A program made the position numbers and the translations under genes. Shown here in pieces: positions 20,711 to 29,954 of a DNA stretch of 64,000 nt. The DNA is from Shimia isoporae (GTDB taxonomy: Bacteria > Pseudomonadota > Alphaproteobacteria > Rhodobacterales > Rhodobacteraceae). A model generated the notes under the pieces. That model was given only the letters and a program-made list of their open reading frames with translations. It ran no database searches and was not told the DNA's origin. How positions within the stretch are numbered: the first letter of the stretch is position 1; every line of letters starts with the position of its first letter. Location of the stretch: the NCBI RefSeq assembly GCF_004346865.1, contig NZ_SMGR01000003.1, positions 1-64,000 of the forward strand, written 5' to 3'.

Positions 20711-21691
20711 TTGTTGCTTAAGTCACTCAGTCTAGTCCTTTCGGTTTCTCTATTCTCCGGGTTGCTAAACGCAACACCGGCGATCGCCTCCTCGCTTTCA
20801 GCAGATGTCCCAGTCTGGCTGCAAAAACATGTCGGTACGGGTCACAACCAGATCGCGCCGGTCGTACTGGATAGGGCGCGTGCACTCTATCGGGAGAAGA
20901 CGCAAAGTGGCGCCGTAAAAAACGGCTGCTATTTCGCAATGGACGCTACTCGACCAAGCACCGCGTCCAATGGCGCCGCACTATCTCGATTCTATGTGAT
21001 TTGTGAATCGTCGAAAACCTTCAAGGCCGTATCCTCGGGATACGGAAACGGCCGTAAACTTGCCCGCGCAAACTTTTCGAATGGTCGGCAATGTGCGCGC
21101 AACTTCAGCAATGCTGAAGGCTCGAAGCTCACGGCTGGAGGCGCCTATGTAACGGCTGAATCCCGCACTTCGTTCAAGGGCTACTATCAAAGCACGTCTG
21201 GCACCAAACCATTTCTCCGCACGTTTCTTTTGTTTGACGGCGAAGGCGAGACAAGTAACGCGCGCGAGCGCGCCATTGGCGGTCACCGTGCCATGTTCCT
21301 GAAATGGCAGTGCCGAATGGAAAGGCCACAAAGCAAACACGCCGACGATGATGGATTTGTGCCTTTCGGAAGACTTGTGGATTACACCTCAGGTCGCAGC
21401 AATGGATGCACCACATGGTCAAAACCGGCGACCACGGAAATACTCAGGATCGCCGATGGCAACCCCACAACGCTTTACATCTACCCCGCATCACAGGACA
21501 TCAACGCAATCGCCAAGGCGGTTAAAAAGGGAACGTCGCTGGCGCGGGCCGGGCTCTATTGGAACGAAGCCTGCCTCGCAGCTATCGGCACCCCGAAATT
21601 CTGGCCCAAACGCACACTACAGCCGATCATTAACGAATGGCGCAGTTCTTTGCCAAAGCGGCCTCCGCTTGAACTTCCGCTATGTGAATAG
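20711..21691 (+). CDS. L,D-transpeptidase-like murein protein (YkuD_2 type)
   Basis: This 326-residue exported protein has a signal peptide at about residues 1-27 (ending AIAS). The motif SGRSNGC ends at C233, matching the catalytic cysteine of the murein L,D-transpeptidase family (YkuD_2), and H192 in IGGHRAMF is a candidate partner. Such enzymes cross-link or modify peptidoglycan. The start is probably a TTG at 20711, eight bases after GAGG, because the ATG at 20706 leads to an early stop. It lies between lysR and the convergent rplL. The 99 bases upstream hold no other feature. Confidence 0.7.
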   Translation: MLLKSLSLVLSVSLFSGLLNATPAIASSLSADVPVWLQKHVGTGHNQIAPVVLDRARALYREKTQSGAVKNGCYFAMDATRPSTASNGAALSRFYVICESSKTFKAVSSGYGNGRKLARANFSNGRQCARNFSNAEGSKLTAGGAYVTAESRTSFKGYYQSTSGTKPFLRTFLLFDGEGETSNARERAIGGHRAMFLKWQCRMERPQSKHADDDGFVPFGRLVDYTSGRSNGCTTWSKPATTEILRIADGNPTTLYIYPASQDINAIAKAVKKGTSLARAGLYWNEACLAAIGTPKFWPKRTLQPIINEWRSSLPKRPPLELPLCE

Positions 21692-21702
21692 GTGCCCAAA
21701 CG

Positions 21703-21730
21703 AAAACAGGCGCCCCGAAAGGGACGCCTG
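21703..21730 (-). terminator. rplL terminator
   Basis: On the minus strand CAGGCGTCCC pairs with GGGGCGCCTG (one mismatch) around a four-base loop, followed by TTTT. It starts 24 bases after the rplL stop, so the rplJL transcript ends here and does not run into rpoB. Confidence 0.85.
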
Positions 21731-21753
21731 CAATAACTCGGTGAAAACCCGAA

Positions 21754-22134
21754 TTACTTAACTTCGACCTCGGCGCCAGCTGCTTCCAGCTTGCCTTTGA
21801 TCTCTTCAGCTTCGTCCTTGGAGACGCCTTCTTTGACAGCTTTGCCGCCGGCTTCAACCAGTTCTTTAGCTTCTTTGAGGCCCAGGCCAGTGATGCCGCG
21901 GACTTCTTTGATGACGTTGATTTTCGATGCGCCTGCAGATTTCAGGATCACGTCGAATTCAGTCTTTTCTTCTTCAGCTGCGCCGCCGGCTGCGTCGCCG
22001 CCGCCTGCCATTACAACTGCGCCGCCAGCTGCGGGCTCGATGCCATACTCGTCTTTGAGGATGGTTTTCAGTTCTTGTGCTTCCAGCAGGGTCAGACCCA
22101 CGATGCTTTCGGCGAGTGCTTTCAGATCAGCCAT
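21754..22134 (-). CDS. rplL: 50S ribosomal protein L7/L12
   Basis: This 126-residue protein begins [19 protein letters not shown] and has an N-terminal dimerisation domain. A flexible Gly/Ala-rich hinge follows ([19 protein letters not shown], residues about 36-54). The C-terminal domain recruits translation factors ([24 protein letters not shown]). It is the multicopy stalk protein of the large subunit. It lies 71 bases downstream of rplJ, with which it forms the L10-L12 complex. A terminator follows. Confidence 0.98.
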   Translation of the reverse strand: MADLKALAESIVGLTLLEAQELKTILKDEYGIEPAAGGAVVMAGGGDAAGGAAEEEKTEFDVILKSAGASKINVIKEVRGITGLGLKEAKELVEAGGKAVKEGVSKDEAEEIKGKLEAAGAEVEVK

Positions 22135-22205
22135 TTTTGACTCTTTCCGTTTCTAGGTATGTGTTCCAACGTTGGGCAATTGTGCCTACGCGGTTCGTAA
22201 GTTGC

Positions 22206-22724
22206 TTACGCAGCCTCTGCCTTTTCCTCGATGGTAGACAGGATGGATGCGATGTTCGAAGCAGGTGCGCCAATGGCGCCGGCGATGTTGGAAGCAGGTG
22301 CGCCGATGCAGCCAACGATGGAGGCAATAAGCTCCTCGCGGGAAGGCATTTTCGACACTGCTGTAACACCAGCACGGTCCAGAGCGTTCTCGCCCATTGC
22401 ACCGCCGAGGATTTCAAACTTTTTGTTATCCTTGGCGAAGTCCTCGGCCACTTTGGCTGCTGCCACAGGGTCCTCGGAATAGGTCAGAACGGTCATACCC
22501 GACAGAAGGCCACCAATGCTTTCGCATGGTTTGCCGTCCAGGGCGATCTTGGCGAGCCTGTTCTTGGCGACACGCACTGCACCACCCGCTTCGCGCGCAC
22601 GCGCACGGAGGTCTTGCATGTCAGCAACCGTGAGACCCGCGTAGTGGGCAACCACTACAACGCCAGAGCTTTCAAAGATCTGGCCGAGCTCTTCGACCAA
22701 CTTCTCTTTTTGTGCTCTATCCAC
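22206..22724 (-). CDS. rplJ: 50S ribosomal protein L10
   Basis: The start is placed at a GTG at 22724 ([14 protein letters not shown]), because related proteins begin [14 protein letters not shown] and a GGAG lies seven bases upstream; the product is 172 residues. L10 is the base of the ribosomal stalk and binds L7/L12 dimers through its C-terminal helix (here [12 protein letters not shown]). In bacteria the L10-L12 complex represses its own mRNA by binding the leader. The long upstream region would allow this. The open extension to 22775 is not conserved and was excluded. Confidence 0.96.
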   Translation of the reverse strand: MDRAQKEKLVEELGQIFESSGVVVVAHYAGLTVADMQDLRARAREAGGAVRVAKNRLAKIALDGKPCESIGGLLSGMTVLTYSEDPVAAAKVAEDFAKDNKKFEILGGAMGENALDRAGVTAVSKMPSREELIASIVGCIGAPASNIAGAIGAPASNIASILSTIEEKAEAA

Positions 22725-23106
22725 AGTTTTACTCCAAAATTGGGGATTGCTCCCCGGCTCAGTTTTGCGCACCACAAAAGCGGCACGCGTTTAGGTCCAT
22801 ACAAAAGGGTTGGGAACCAAGATCGCCGAAGCGCCCAACAGGGCCCTTCATAAGAATTCTTGTCTCTTACCCCATCTCAGAAAGGAATTATTCAGACCGA
22901 AATCCGAACCCTTCGTCTTGGACAGGCCACTCACAGAGAATCAAGATGACACTCTGCGTGTGGGCAGGGCGTCTTTAGGCCCAGCCTACAGCTTTGTCCA
23001 CAGGAAAGTGAAAGGATGCAATCACAACGCGCACTTCAGTTATGTGCTATGCTGCCTGTGTTTCCAAATACCCATAGAATCCCGACTTCATTTTGAGGAC
23101 AACAGA
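22725..23106. other. rplJ leader and divergent promoter region
   Basis: This 382-base gap separates rplJ (minus) from the RTX gene (plus). It should contain both promoters and, on the minus strand, the untranslated rplJ leader where L10(L12) binds in other bacteria. A small hairpin (TTGGGGATTGCTCCCC, 22740-22755 on the plus strand) lies just upstream of the rplJ ribosome-binding site. I could not identify the full L10-leader fold or a near-consensus promoter by eye. Confidence 0.5.
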
Positions 23107-24261
23107 ATGGCATTCGTAGGCGGCACAGATCTGGACGACAGCGCACTCATCGGCAGCGAACTCGGCGACATTATCCGTGGCTACCTTGGCAACGACACCC
23201 TGCGCGGCCGCGCGGGAAACGATCGCCTGCACGGTGACGAAGGCGACGACGCACTTTGGGGCGGCGACGGTAGTGATTTGATCTTTGGCGGCGTCGGAAC
23301 CGACACGCTACGCGGCGGAGCAGGTAACGACTATTTGGCCGCCGAAACTGGTAACGACTCAGTTTTTGGTGGTTTGGGTGATGATCTTATTGCTTGGGAC
23401 GTCGGAGACAGCCTTTTTAACGGCGGAGGCGGAAGCGATACGCTGAGCATGGCTCGCTACATAGCAACCACAGGCATCACGATAGACTTGCGTTTGCAAA
23501 GCGTTCAGGCAACCGAGTTCGGTCAAATAACACTGCGCAGCATTGAAAACGTCATGGCCTCCGATTTCGCCGATTACATTGCCGGTAACCGGTCAGCCAA
23601 CGAGCTTAATGGACGCGAAGGTAATGACACACTGCTCGGATTTGCCGGCAACGACTCATTGCAGGGCTGGTCTGGTGACGACGTCCTCGTCGGCGGCGCG
23701 GGAGACGACCTTCTCGATGGCGACTACCTTCCTCCTTACACACATACTCCCCAGATCGGGCACGATCACATGTCCGGCGGAACAGGCAACGACACTCTGA
23801 ATGGGGGCTACGGCGACGACACAATGCTTGGCGGACAGGACAACGACACGCTGTTCGGATTTGTCGGCGAAGACATCCTCAAGGGCCAAGCCGGAAACGA
23901 CACGCTCTTTGGCCACCACGACAATGATTTCCTGAGCGGCGGGGGCGGCGACGACAGCCTAATCGGCGGTTGGGGAGAGGACACGTTGCTGGGTGGAAAG
24001 GGCGATGATTTTCTGGATGGCGGAGCCCATGCAGACACATTTGTGTTCAAGGACGCGCACGGTAACGACACGATAAGCAAATTGGGTAACTCCGACGTGG
24101 TGAACTTTCGCCACCATTCAGCTTTCGCATCATCCAGCGATGTCAAAGCCGCTTCTTCAACAGTGGGAGACGATCTGTTGATTATCACCGGCATAGGGAA
24201 TTCCATCCTGATACAAGGCGAAACCCTGAGCACCTTCGACAGCATCAATTTTCTGTTCTGA
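23107..24261 (+). CDS. RTX repeat protein (calcium-binding, type I secreted)
   Basis: This protein of 384 residues is built almost entirely of nonapeptide RTX repeats of the form GGxGxDxUx, about twenty in two blocks. A non-repetitive segment of about 70 residues (LSMARYIATTGITIDL and on) separates them. The repeats bind Ca2+ as a parallel beta-roll. The end (ADTFVFKDAHGNDTIS, then a weakly repetitive tail) looks like a serralysin-type C-terminal secretion region, so export by a type I system is expected. There is no enzymatic domain, and no type I exporter is in the window. The start at 23107 follows GAGGAC by six bases; the longer open frame from 22810 would cover the promoter region. Confidence 0.85.
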   Translation: MAFVGGTDLDDSALIGSELGDIIRGYLGNDTLRGRAGNDRLHGDEGDDALWGGDGSDLIFGGVGTDTLRGGAGNDYLAAETGNDSVFGGLGDDLIAWDVGDSLFNGGGGSDTLSMARYIATTGITIDLRLQSVQATEFGQITLRSIENVMASDFADYIAGNRSANELNGREGNDTLLGFAGNDSLQGWSGDDVLVGGAGDDLLDGDYLPPYTHTPQIGHDHMSGGTGNDTLNGGYGDDTMLGGQDNDTLFGFVGEDILKGQAGNDTLFGHHDNDFLSGGGGDDSLIGGWGEDTLLGGKGDDFLDGGAHADTFVFKDAHGNDTISKLGNSDVVNFRHHSAFASSSDVKAASSTVGDDLLIITGIGNSILIQGETLSTFDSINFLF

Positions 24262-24438
24262 ACAGCGGGCTCGATGTCACTGTCTTGCGTCAGTCCCATC
24301 GGCCCGGAACTCTACGCAACGCTGCCAGCATTTCCTCCCCAACGCGCTATGCAATAGGCGGCTAGCCCGCTAGAACTTGCGTCAAGGCAAGCACATTAAG
24401 CGTCCCGTCACGCAATTACGCCCAAAGCGCCCCACCAT

Positions 24439-25512
24439 TTACATGCCAATCTGCATAAATCGCCAACGCCGATCCAGCTCCCTTTTTTGTTCGCTGCTAC
24501 GCATAGATACAAAAAACAGGTTTTCTCGAACTTCTTCCGGCAACGTCAGAGCCGGGATGTTGTAAACATCCCAATCCACCATTTCCAAGGTCACGGGCGC
24601 AGAGATAGCCGCCCCTCCCCAAATCGTTGAGAGTGCGAGGTTTTCCGGTTCAACGACGTGATTCAGAAACTCCATCGCCCCAGTGACGTTTTGGGAGTCC
24701 ACAGGAAGCACGAAAGAGTCCACCCAAATGTTGGCTCCCTCCTTCGGCAACACATATTCGTATTTGTCTGTAATCTCGTCGATCATGGGACCAAGCGCCT
24801 CGGTGCTCCATGTAACGGAAACACAAACCTTTTCTTCCACAAGGTCGTCATATTGGTCCGTGTCATAGGAACGCACATAGGGCGCAATTGATGCCAGCAC
24901 GTCAAAAGCCGCATCCAGATCGTCCTGCGCAAGAGAATGCGGGTCTTTGCCGAGATAGGCCAATACCGTAGCAACGACTTCCTCATTGGAATCAATGATC
25001 GAAATGCCACAATCCGCAAGCTTGGCCGCATTCTCCGGATCATAAATCAACGCCCAGCTGTCCGTGGGAACATCAGGCAATCGCTCAGCCACCGCCTCGC
25101 GATCAAACACCAACCCGGTTGTGCCCCACAGATATGGCACCGCGTATCCATCTGCTTCCGGAACCGTTTTGCGGAAAACATCCCAAAGTTCCGCGTCCAG
25201 ATCGGCAATGTTGGGCGCAAGCGCCGGATCAAACTTCTGGAGCGCGCCAGCTTCAGCCAAACGACCAACGGTCTCGGCTCCAACAACCGCCAGATCATAG
25301 CCAGTGCCCATTGCAGCAAGGCGTGACTCGGCTTCGTTGCTTTCGCCATATTGCTCAACCCTGACAGATTTTCCGTGAGCCTCCTCGAAACTTTCGAGGA
25401 CTGCAGGGTCAATGAATTCCGACCAGTTGTAGAACCAGATTTCATCCGTATCAGCAGCCAGAGGTTGCGCAATCGCAACTGTGGCTAAAACCACTTTCGA
25501 TATTTCCGTCAT
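24439..25512 (-). CDS. PotD/PotF-like periplasmic binding protein
   Basis: This protein of about 357 residues has a signal peptide (residues about 1-20, ending PLAAD) and the polyamine-binding protein fold: IWFYNWSEFIDPAVLESFE at the N-terminus, YDLAVVGAETV, and VPYLWGTTGLVFD. Polyamines are the likely ligands by homology. No permease or ATPase gene is nearby. Its start codon overlaps the stop of the hybrid kinase gene (ATGA at 25509-25512; another in-frame ATG at 25518), so the two are translationally coupled. A sensory role as ligand-binding partner of the kinase, as in NspS/MbaA or LuxP/LuxQ, is therefore more likely than transport. Positions 24262-24438 hold no gene. Confidence 0.85.
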   Translation of the reverse strand: MTEISKVVLATVAIAQPLAADTDEIWFYNWSEFIDPAVLESFEEAHGKSVRVEQYGESNEAESRLAAMGTGYDLAVVGAETVGRLAEAGALQKFDPALAPNIADLDAELWDVFRKTVPEADGYAVPYLWGTTGLVFDREAVAERLPDVPTDSWALIYDPENAAKLADCGISIIDSNEEVVATVLAYLGKDPHSLAQDDLDAAFDVLASIAPYVRSYDTDQYDDLVEEKVCVSVTWSTEALGPMIDEITDKYEYVLPKEGANIWVDSFVLPVDSQNVTGAMEFLNHVVEPENLALSTIWGGAAISAPVTLEMVDWDVYNIPALTLPEEVRENLFFVSMRSSEQKRELDRRWRFMQIGM

Positions 25513-27359
25513 GCGCATTTGATGTTCTCTTTCTCTTCTGCATTTTTAAAGTTCAGGTGGCGCAGCAATTCTTCTTCGAGCGCCTCACGTTTCAGGGGTT
25601 TGGTCAAATAGCCGTCCATACCGGCGGCGAGCCCCTCTTCCCGATGTTCTTCCATGGCATTTGCCGACAGGCCAACAATTGGAGCCGCCACGCGGTTCGC
25701 CTCTACAGCGTTGTCGTGAATGCGCCGTGTTGCTTCGAGCCCGTCTATGCCCGGCATCCTGACATCCATAAGGACCAACTCGGGCCGCCAGTCAGCTTCG
25801 GCCTTGACTGCGGCGATGCCGTCTTCGGCACACAGAACCACGCAACCAAGCCGTTCCAGCATTTTGGTGGCGACCAGCCGATTGACCCGGTTATCGTCAA
25901 CCACCAGCACTTTTCGCCCTTCAAGACAACTCAGGTCGCGGCTTCGTTTCTGCGAGAAGACTGGCCGTGGCGCCGCATCCCGCACAGGCAGGACCACCGA
26001 GAATGTTGAACCACAACCAACAGTGCTTTCGACATCAACGTCGCCCCCCATCGCCTCGGCAAGACGCTTCACAATCGCCAACCCGAGGCCGGTGCCGCCA
26101 AACCGCGTCGTTGTCGAAGCATCAGCCTGTTCGAATTGGTCAAACACACGATCAAGCGCATCCTCGGAAATGCCAATGCCTGTATCCTGAACAGAAATGC
26201 GAACCATCCTTGGTTTCTCAGCGTTGCCCGAGATTTCTTCGAGTCGAAGAACAATGGATCCGCTGTCTGTGAATTTCACCGCGTTGTTGACGAGGTTCAG
26301 CACCACCTGACGCGTTGGCTTGGCAAATCCGGATACCCAGCAACCTTCGCCTGTGTCTCCGACTTCAAGCTTCAGCACGATGCCCTTTTGTTTGGCCTGC
26401 GCCGCAAACAAATCCCCCACTTCCTGGCAAAGCTGCCGGACATCAAAGTCGGCGCGCTCCAGTTCAAGCTTGCCCGCCTCGATCTTGGACAGGTCCAGAA
26501 TGTCGTTGATGATCTGATGAAGCGACTGCCCGCTGGAGACAGCAAGGGACAGCATTTGCCGCCGTTCCGGATCGGTTTCACCTTCCAACAAAAGTTGGTT
26601 CAATCCGAGTACACCGTTCAGTGGCGTGCGAATTTCATGACTCATAGTCGCCAGAAACAGCGATTTTGCCTGCGAGGCAGCGAGTGCTTCTTGCCGCCCC
26701 GCCTCGATCTCTTCCTGGCTGGAAACAACATAGCGTTCTGTCGGCAACAAGACCGTGAAAAACGCGACGGCCATACCGCCAAGCGTCAGCAGAATAGCGA
26801 CCAGAGAAAAGAGGACCTGCCGATGACCGGCTTGTTGGACAGAGAGCAACTCTGATTCCGACACCTTCAAAAGAACGGGCAAAACCTGCCTGCTTATGTT
26901 GGCGGCCAAAGCGGCTGCCTTCGCTGTTCCAGGATCCGAGCGCGACGAAGTCACCACTTTGTTCGCCAGAAAAAACAGATCCTCCAGCTCATTTAGTGGG
27001 CTCAGCGTCGGCTGGCGCAGCACCCGTTCAGAGCTTTCAGAATATTGTCCGGCCTCCAAGGCGATGTGCACGCGCTCAAGTGCTTGCTCACCGCTGCGCA
27101 CAGCGCGACCGACCCTCGCCTGATCAACTTCCGAGCGCTGCGACATTGGATTGACTCGGATCTGCTCGAATGCGGTGGACATTTCCGCGACAGACACAAG
27201 GATTTTGTCCAGATCGTGCGCATTGCTGTTTCGCATTGCGGTGGCGCGCTGGCTGTGGGTCGAAATGAAGAAGGCTCCGAGACTCGCCACAAGTAGGATA
27301 CCCAAAGCGAGGGTTCCTCTACGACGAATATAGTCTTTGGATAGTTTCGAACTTTTCAC
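25509..27359 (-). CDS. Hybrid sensor histidine kinase
   Basis: With a GTG start at 27359 the protein has 616 residues. Membrane helices at about 16-33 and 182-205 enclose a periplasmic domain of about 150 residues. Then come a HisKA domain with H241 in MSHEIRTPLNG, a HATPase domain (DTGIGISEDALDRVFDQFEQAD and a GTGLGLAI G-box), and a receiver domain with the phospho-acceptor Asp in VLMDVRMPG. There is no HPt domain, so phosphate must pass to a separate protein. The frame is open up to 27479, but that part reads like non-coding sequence next to the rplA terminator. It is coupled to the PotD-like gene downstream. Confidence 0.88.
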   Translation of the reverse strand: MKSSKLSKDYIRRRGTLALGILLVASLGAFFISTHSQRATAMRNSNAHDLDKILVSVAEMSTAFEQIRVNPMSQRSEVDQARVGRAVRSGEQALERVHIALEAGQYSESSERVLRQPTLSPLNELEDLFFLANKVVTSSRSDPGTAKAAALAANISRQVLPVLLKVSESELLSVQQAGHRQVLFSLVAILLTLGGMAVAFFTVLLPTERYVVSSQEEIEAGRQEALAASQAKSLFLATMSHEIRTPLNGVLGLNQLLLEGETDPERRQMLSLAVSSGQSLHQIINDILDLSKIEAGKLELERADFDVRQLCQEVGDLFAAQAKQKGIVLKLEVGDTGEGCWVSGFAKPTRQVVLNLVNNAVKFTDSGSIVLRLEEISGNAEKPRMVRISVQDTGIGISEDALDRVFDQFEQADASTTTRFGGTGLGLAIVKRLAEAMGGDVDVESTVGCGSTFSVVLPVRDAAPRPVFSQKRSRDLSCLEGRKVLVVDDNRVNRLVATKMLERLGCVVLCAEDGIAAVKAEADWRPELVLMDVRMPGIDGLEATRRIHDNAVEANRVAAPIVGLSANAMEEHREEGLAAGMDGYLTKPLKREALEEELLRHLNFKNAEEKENIKCA

Positions 27360-27483
27360 GGCCAGACCTGTTTCAATTGAAACCGACAAAGACCCGATTT
27401 GAATTTCCGTTGGGTTAATACAACGAGAGACCCCACCGCTATTTAGAAAAAATTCGAGAGACCCTCTCCGCGCAGTCAAAACG

Positions 27484-27510
27484 AAAAAGGGCGCCCCGAT
27501 TGGGACGCCC
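27484..27510 (-). terminator. rplA terminator
   Basis: On the minus strand GGGCGTCCC pairs with GGGGCGCCC (one G-U pair) around a four-base loop and is followed by TTTTT. It starts 24 bases after the rplA stop and isolates the rplKA unit from the kinase gene. Confidence 0.88.
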
Positions 27511-27533
27511 TCAAATTATTGGTTCTTTCGACC

Positions 27534-28232
27534 TTACTGAGCGGCTGCCGCGTCCACGTCGATGGTCACGCCCGGGCCCATGGTGGAGCTCAGAGCGATC
27601 TTTTTGACGTATGCGCCTTTTGCGCCAGCTGGCTTGGCTTTCAGAACGGCTTCCATAAAGGCTTTCACGTTCTCAACCAGCTTGCCTTCGTCGAAGGAAG
27701 CTTTGCCGACACCTGCGTGTACAACGCCGGCTTTCTCGACTTTGAACTGAACTTCGCCACCTTTGGCGTTCTTGACCGCGTCGGCCACGTCCATGGTCAC
27801 GGTGCCAATCTTGGGGTTCGGCATCAGGTTGCGTGGGCCCAGGACTTTACCCAGACGACCAACAACAGGCATCATGTCCGGGGTCGCAATGCAGCGATCG
27901 AACTCGATGGTTCCGCCTTGAACGGTTTCCATCAGGTCTTCTGCGCCAACGATGTCTGCGCCAGCTGCCTGAGCTTCTTCCGCTTTCGGGCCACGTGCAA
28001 ACACTGCAACGCGAACGGTTTTGCCGGTGCCGTTAGGCAGACCAACAACGCCGCGGACCATCTGGTCTGCGTGGCGTGGGTCAACACCCAGCTGAACAGC
28101 GATTTCGACGGTTTCGTCGAATTTCGCGGTGGCGTTGCCTTTGACCAGAGCAACAGCTTCTTCGACGGTCAGGTTCTCTTTGCCTGCGAACGCTTCGCGC
28201 GCTGCGGCAGTACGTTTTCCAAGCTTCGCCAT
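27534..28232 (-). CDS. rplA: 50S ribosomal protein L1
   Basis: This 232-residue protein begins [17 protein letters not shown] and has the L1 signatures [18 protein letters not shown] and [13 protein letters not shown]1 forms the mobile stalk at the E site of the large subunit and helps release deacylated tRNA. In other bacteria it also represses the rplKA mRNA. Its start overlaps the rplK stop by one base (TAATG), so translation is coupled. The length is normal and a terminator follows closely. Confidence 0.98.
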   Translation of the reverse strand: MAKLGKRTAAAREAFAGKENLTVEEAVALVKGNATAKFDETVEIAVQLGVDPRHADQMVRGVVGLPNGTGKTVRVAVFARGPKAEEAQAAGADIVGAEDLMETVQGGTIEFDRCIATPDMMPVVGRLGKVLGPRNLMPNPKIGTVTMDVADAVKNAKGGEVQFKVEKAGVVHAGVGKASFDEGKLVENVKAFMEAVLKAKPAGAKGAYVKKIALSSTMGPGVTIDVDAAAAQ

Positions 28233-28657
28233 TACTTCACCTCGATGCCCATGGAACGCGCGGAGCCAAGGATGATCTGCATTGCAGCATCGATGTCGTT
28301 AGCGTTCAGGTCTTTCATTTTCGCTTCGGCGATTTCTTTCACCTGAGCGGCGGTGACGGAACCCACGGTCTCACGACCCGGGTTGTTCGCACCGGATTTC
28401 AGCTTGGCAGCCTTCTTCAGGTAATAAGACGCAGGCGGCGTCTTGATGTCCATGGTGAAGGACTTGTCCTGATAGTAGGTGATCACGGTCGGGCACGGCG
28501 CGCCGGGCTCCATGTCCTGTGTCTTGGCGTTGAACGCCTTACAGAATTCCATGATGTTGATGCCGCGCTGACCCAGCGCCGGACCGACGGGTGGGGAAGG
28601 GTTGGCTTGACCTGCAGGAACCTGCAGCTTCATTGTACCAGCAAGCTTCTTAGCCAT
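28232..28657 (-). CDS. rplK: 50S ribosomal protein L11
   Basis: This 141-residue protein begins [20 protein letters not shown] and contains the conserved [19 protein letters not shown] segment. L11 binds the GTPase-associated region of 23S rRNA and is needed for factor-dependent GTP hydrolysis and RelA activation. It is normally directly downstream of nusG, but here about 4.9 kb of other genes lie between. A promoter candidate at 28779-28807 and a perfect palindrome at 28678-28695 lie upstream. Confidence 0.98.
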   Translation of the reverse strand: MAKKLAGTMKLQVPAGQANPSPPVGPALGQRGINIMEFCKAFNAKTQDMEPGAPCPTVITYYQDKSFTMDIKTPPASYYLKKAAKLKSGANNPGRETVGSVTAAQVKEIAEAKMKDLNANDIDAAMQIILGSARSMGIEVK

Positions 28658-28677
28658 TTGGTTTTCCTTTCAACGTA

Positions 28678-28695
28678 GGTGGAACGCGTTCCACC
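28678..28695. promoter_or_regulatory. Perfect 18-bp palindrome before rplK
   Basis: GGTGGAACG-CGTTCCACC is a perfect palindrome, 20 bases upstream of the rplK start codon and downstream of the candidate promoter. It would fold as a hairpin in the mRNA leader, or could be a binding site for a dimeric protein. Confidence 0.6.
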
Positions 28696-28778
28696 CGGTT
28701 TATGTTGCGTGGTCCGATCCAAACATCGCGATGCCCGAATCTCCCACGGAGAATCTCGCCCGAAGACGATAGACGCGC

Positions 28779-28807
28779 GATCTACGCCTGTTCGATCAAG
28801 TTGGCAA
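28779..28807 (-). promoter_or_regulatory. Candidate rplKA promoter
   Basis: On the minus strand TTGCCA (28807-28802) and TAGATC (28784-28779) are 17 bases apart and point at rplK, about 120 bases away. Such a promoter is needed because rplK is separated from nusG. The match is moderate. Confidence 0.45.
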
Positions 28808-28881
28808 GGGGTTTACTGCAGTTTTTGGGAACGACCAGGACTTTGCTCCCAGATGCGGTGATCGCTTCAAATTGAGCCACC

Positions 28882-29730
28882 TCAGTCCAACAAAAACCCT
28901 TTGTCACGGACAAAACGCCCAAATCCCCGACGTTCGGAAAGTGAATACTGCCGCGCCTTGTCCTCGGACCAACCATAAGCATCAGGCCGATCCTGATGCG
29001 CTGCATCATTTCGTCTTGATGCATAGGGCTGTACCGCTTCGCGATCCCGATCATAGGCTTCAACGACGCCGCGCAAGTTTTGCTCGTCATAACAGTCGCG
29101 ATGCACAGTCACATCCAATGGCAGCCTGACGCTCGGAGTCGCATCTCCTTGCGGCCAACCTATCGCAAGCCCCGCAACCGGAAAGACATGGTCTGGTAAC
29201 TCGAGAATATTGCTGATCTCTTCCGGCTCGTTGCGCACGGCACTTACCGGACAACATCCCAGCCCTGTGCTTTCCGCTGCCAAAACATACGCCGACAGAA
29301 CTATCCCTGTATCCACCGATGCATTGAAAAAGGCGTCAAGGTGATCGTTCGCAAACGGTAATGCCCGCCACTCGTGGATCAGACGCTGGCGGCGATTGTT
29401 CCCGCAAAACACCACAAAGGCTGGCGCTCTATGTGCCCAACCTTCTCCGTCGATCAACGCATTCAAACGCGCCCGACGCTCAGGGTCTTGCACAATGATA
29501 ATGTCGCATTGTTGCAGGTCGCTTTTTGTTGGCGCGCCCAGCGCGACAGCGGCCAAAAGCTTGAGCGTTTCGAAGGGGACCGGTTGGTCCCGAAAAGCAC
29601 GGCAGGATCCGCGCGAGGACAGGTTTGAAAGAAGTTTCGGAATGTCGGAGAAGCCTGCTTGATCTGCGGCGGTCTCACCAGTCGGGCCAAAACGGTTTCT
29701 AAGAGTATCGCGTAATGAAACTTTGGTCAT
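28882..29730 (-). CDS. Nitroreductase-family protein
   Basis: This protein of about 282 residues has the FMN-binding nitroreductase fold. A SSRGSCRAFRDQPVP segment near residue 45 holds the conserved arginine and serine that bind FMN phosphate, and GAPTKSDLQQCDIIIV follows. The later GLGCCPVSAVRNEPEEISNILELPDH stretch is typical of the family. The fold catalyses NAD(P)H-dependent reduction of nitro groups or quinones; the physiological substrate is unknown. The start MTKVSLRDTL at 29730 is preferred over a GTG at 29745. The C-terminal 50 residues are rich in charged residues and look like a lineage-specific tail. It is divergent from the gene at 29955. Confidence 0.82.
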   Translation of the reverse strand: MTKVSLRDTLRNRFGPTGETAADQAGFSDIPKLLSNLSSRGSCRAFRDQPVPFETLKLLAAVALGAPTKSDLQQCDIIIVQDPERRARLNALIDGEGWAHRAPAFVVFCGNNRRQRLIHEWRALPFANDHLDAFFNASVDTGIVLSAYVLAAESTGLGCCPVSAVRNEPEEISNILELPDHVFPVAGLAIGWPQGDATPSVRLPLDVTVHRDCYDEQNLRGVVEAYDRDREAVQPYASRRNDAAHQDRPDAYGWSEDKARQYSLSERRGFGRFVRDKGFLLD

Positions 29731-29954
29731 ACCGGCTGCTACCACGCCTCTCTGGCGACGGCCAGATCAACCGTTGAACAGGAACCAGTTATCCATTTGG
29801 ACTCAAACGGTTTCCAAGTTTTCCAAGAACCCGGGTCCTGGCCGTTTCGGCGGCGGAATGGCAAAAATCGTTAATTTGTGTTAAGATTTCGCCGCTTTTC
29901 CCAAGAAAACTGCACGTTATTTCAAGTGCGCGTAACGATTTTTAGGAGACGATT

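Noticed and set aside
22810-23106. N-terminal extension of the RTX protein
   Set aside because: The repeat protein starts naturally at the ATG at 23107 with GAGGAC upstream; the extension covers the promoter region.
23200-24030. Possible CRISPR or DNA tandem repeat
   Set aside because: The periodicity is a protein RTX repeat with variable DNA sequence; there are no uniform repeats with unique spacers.
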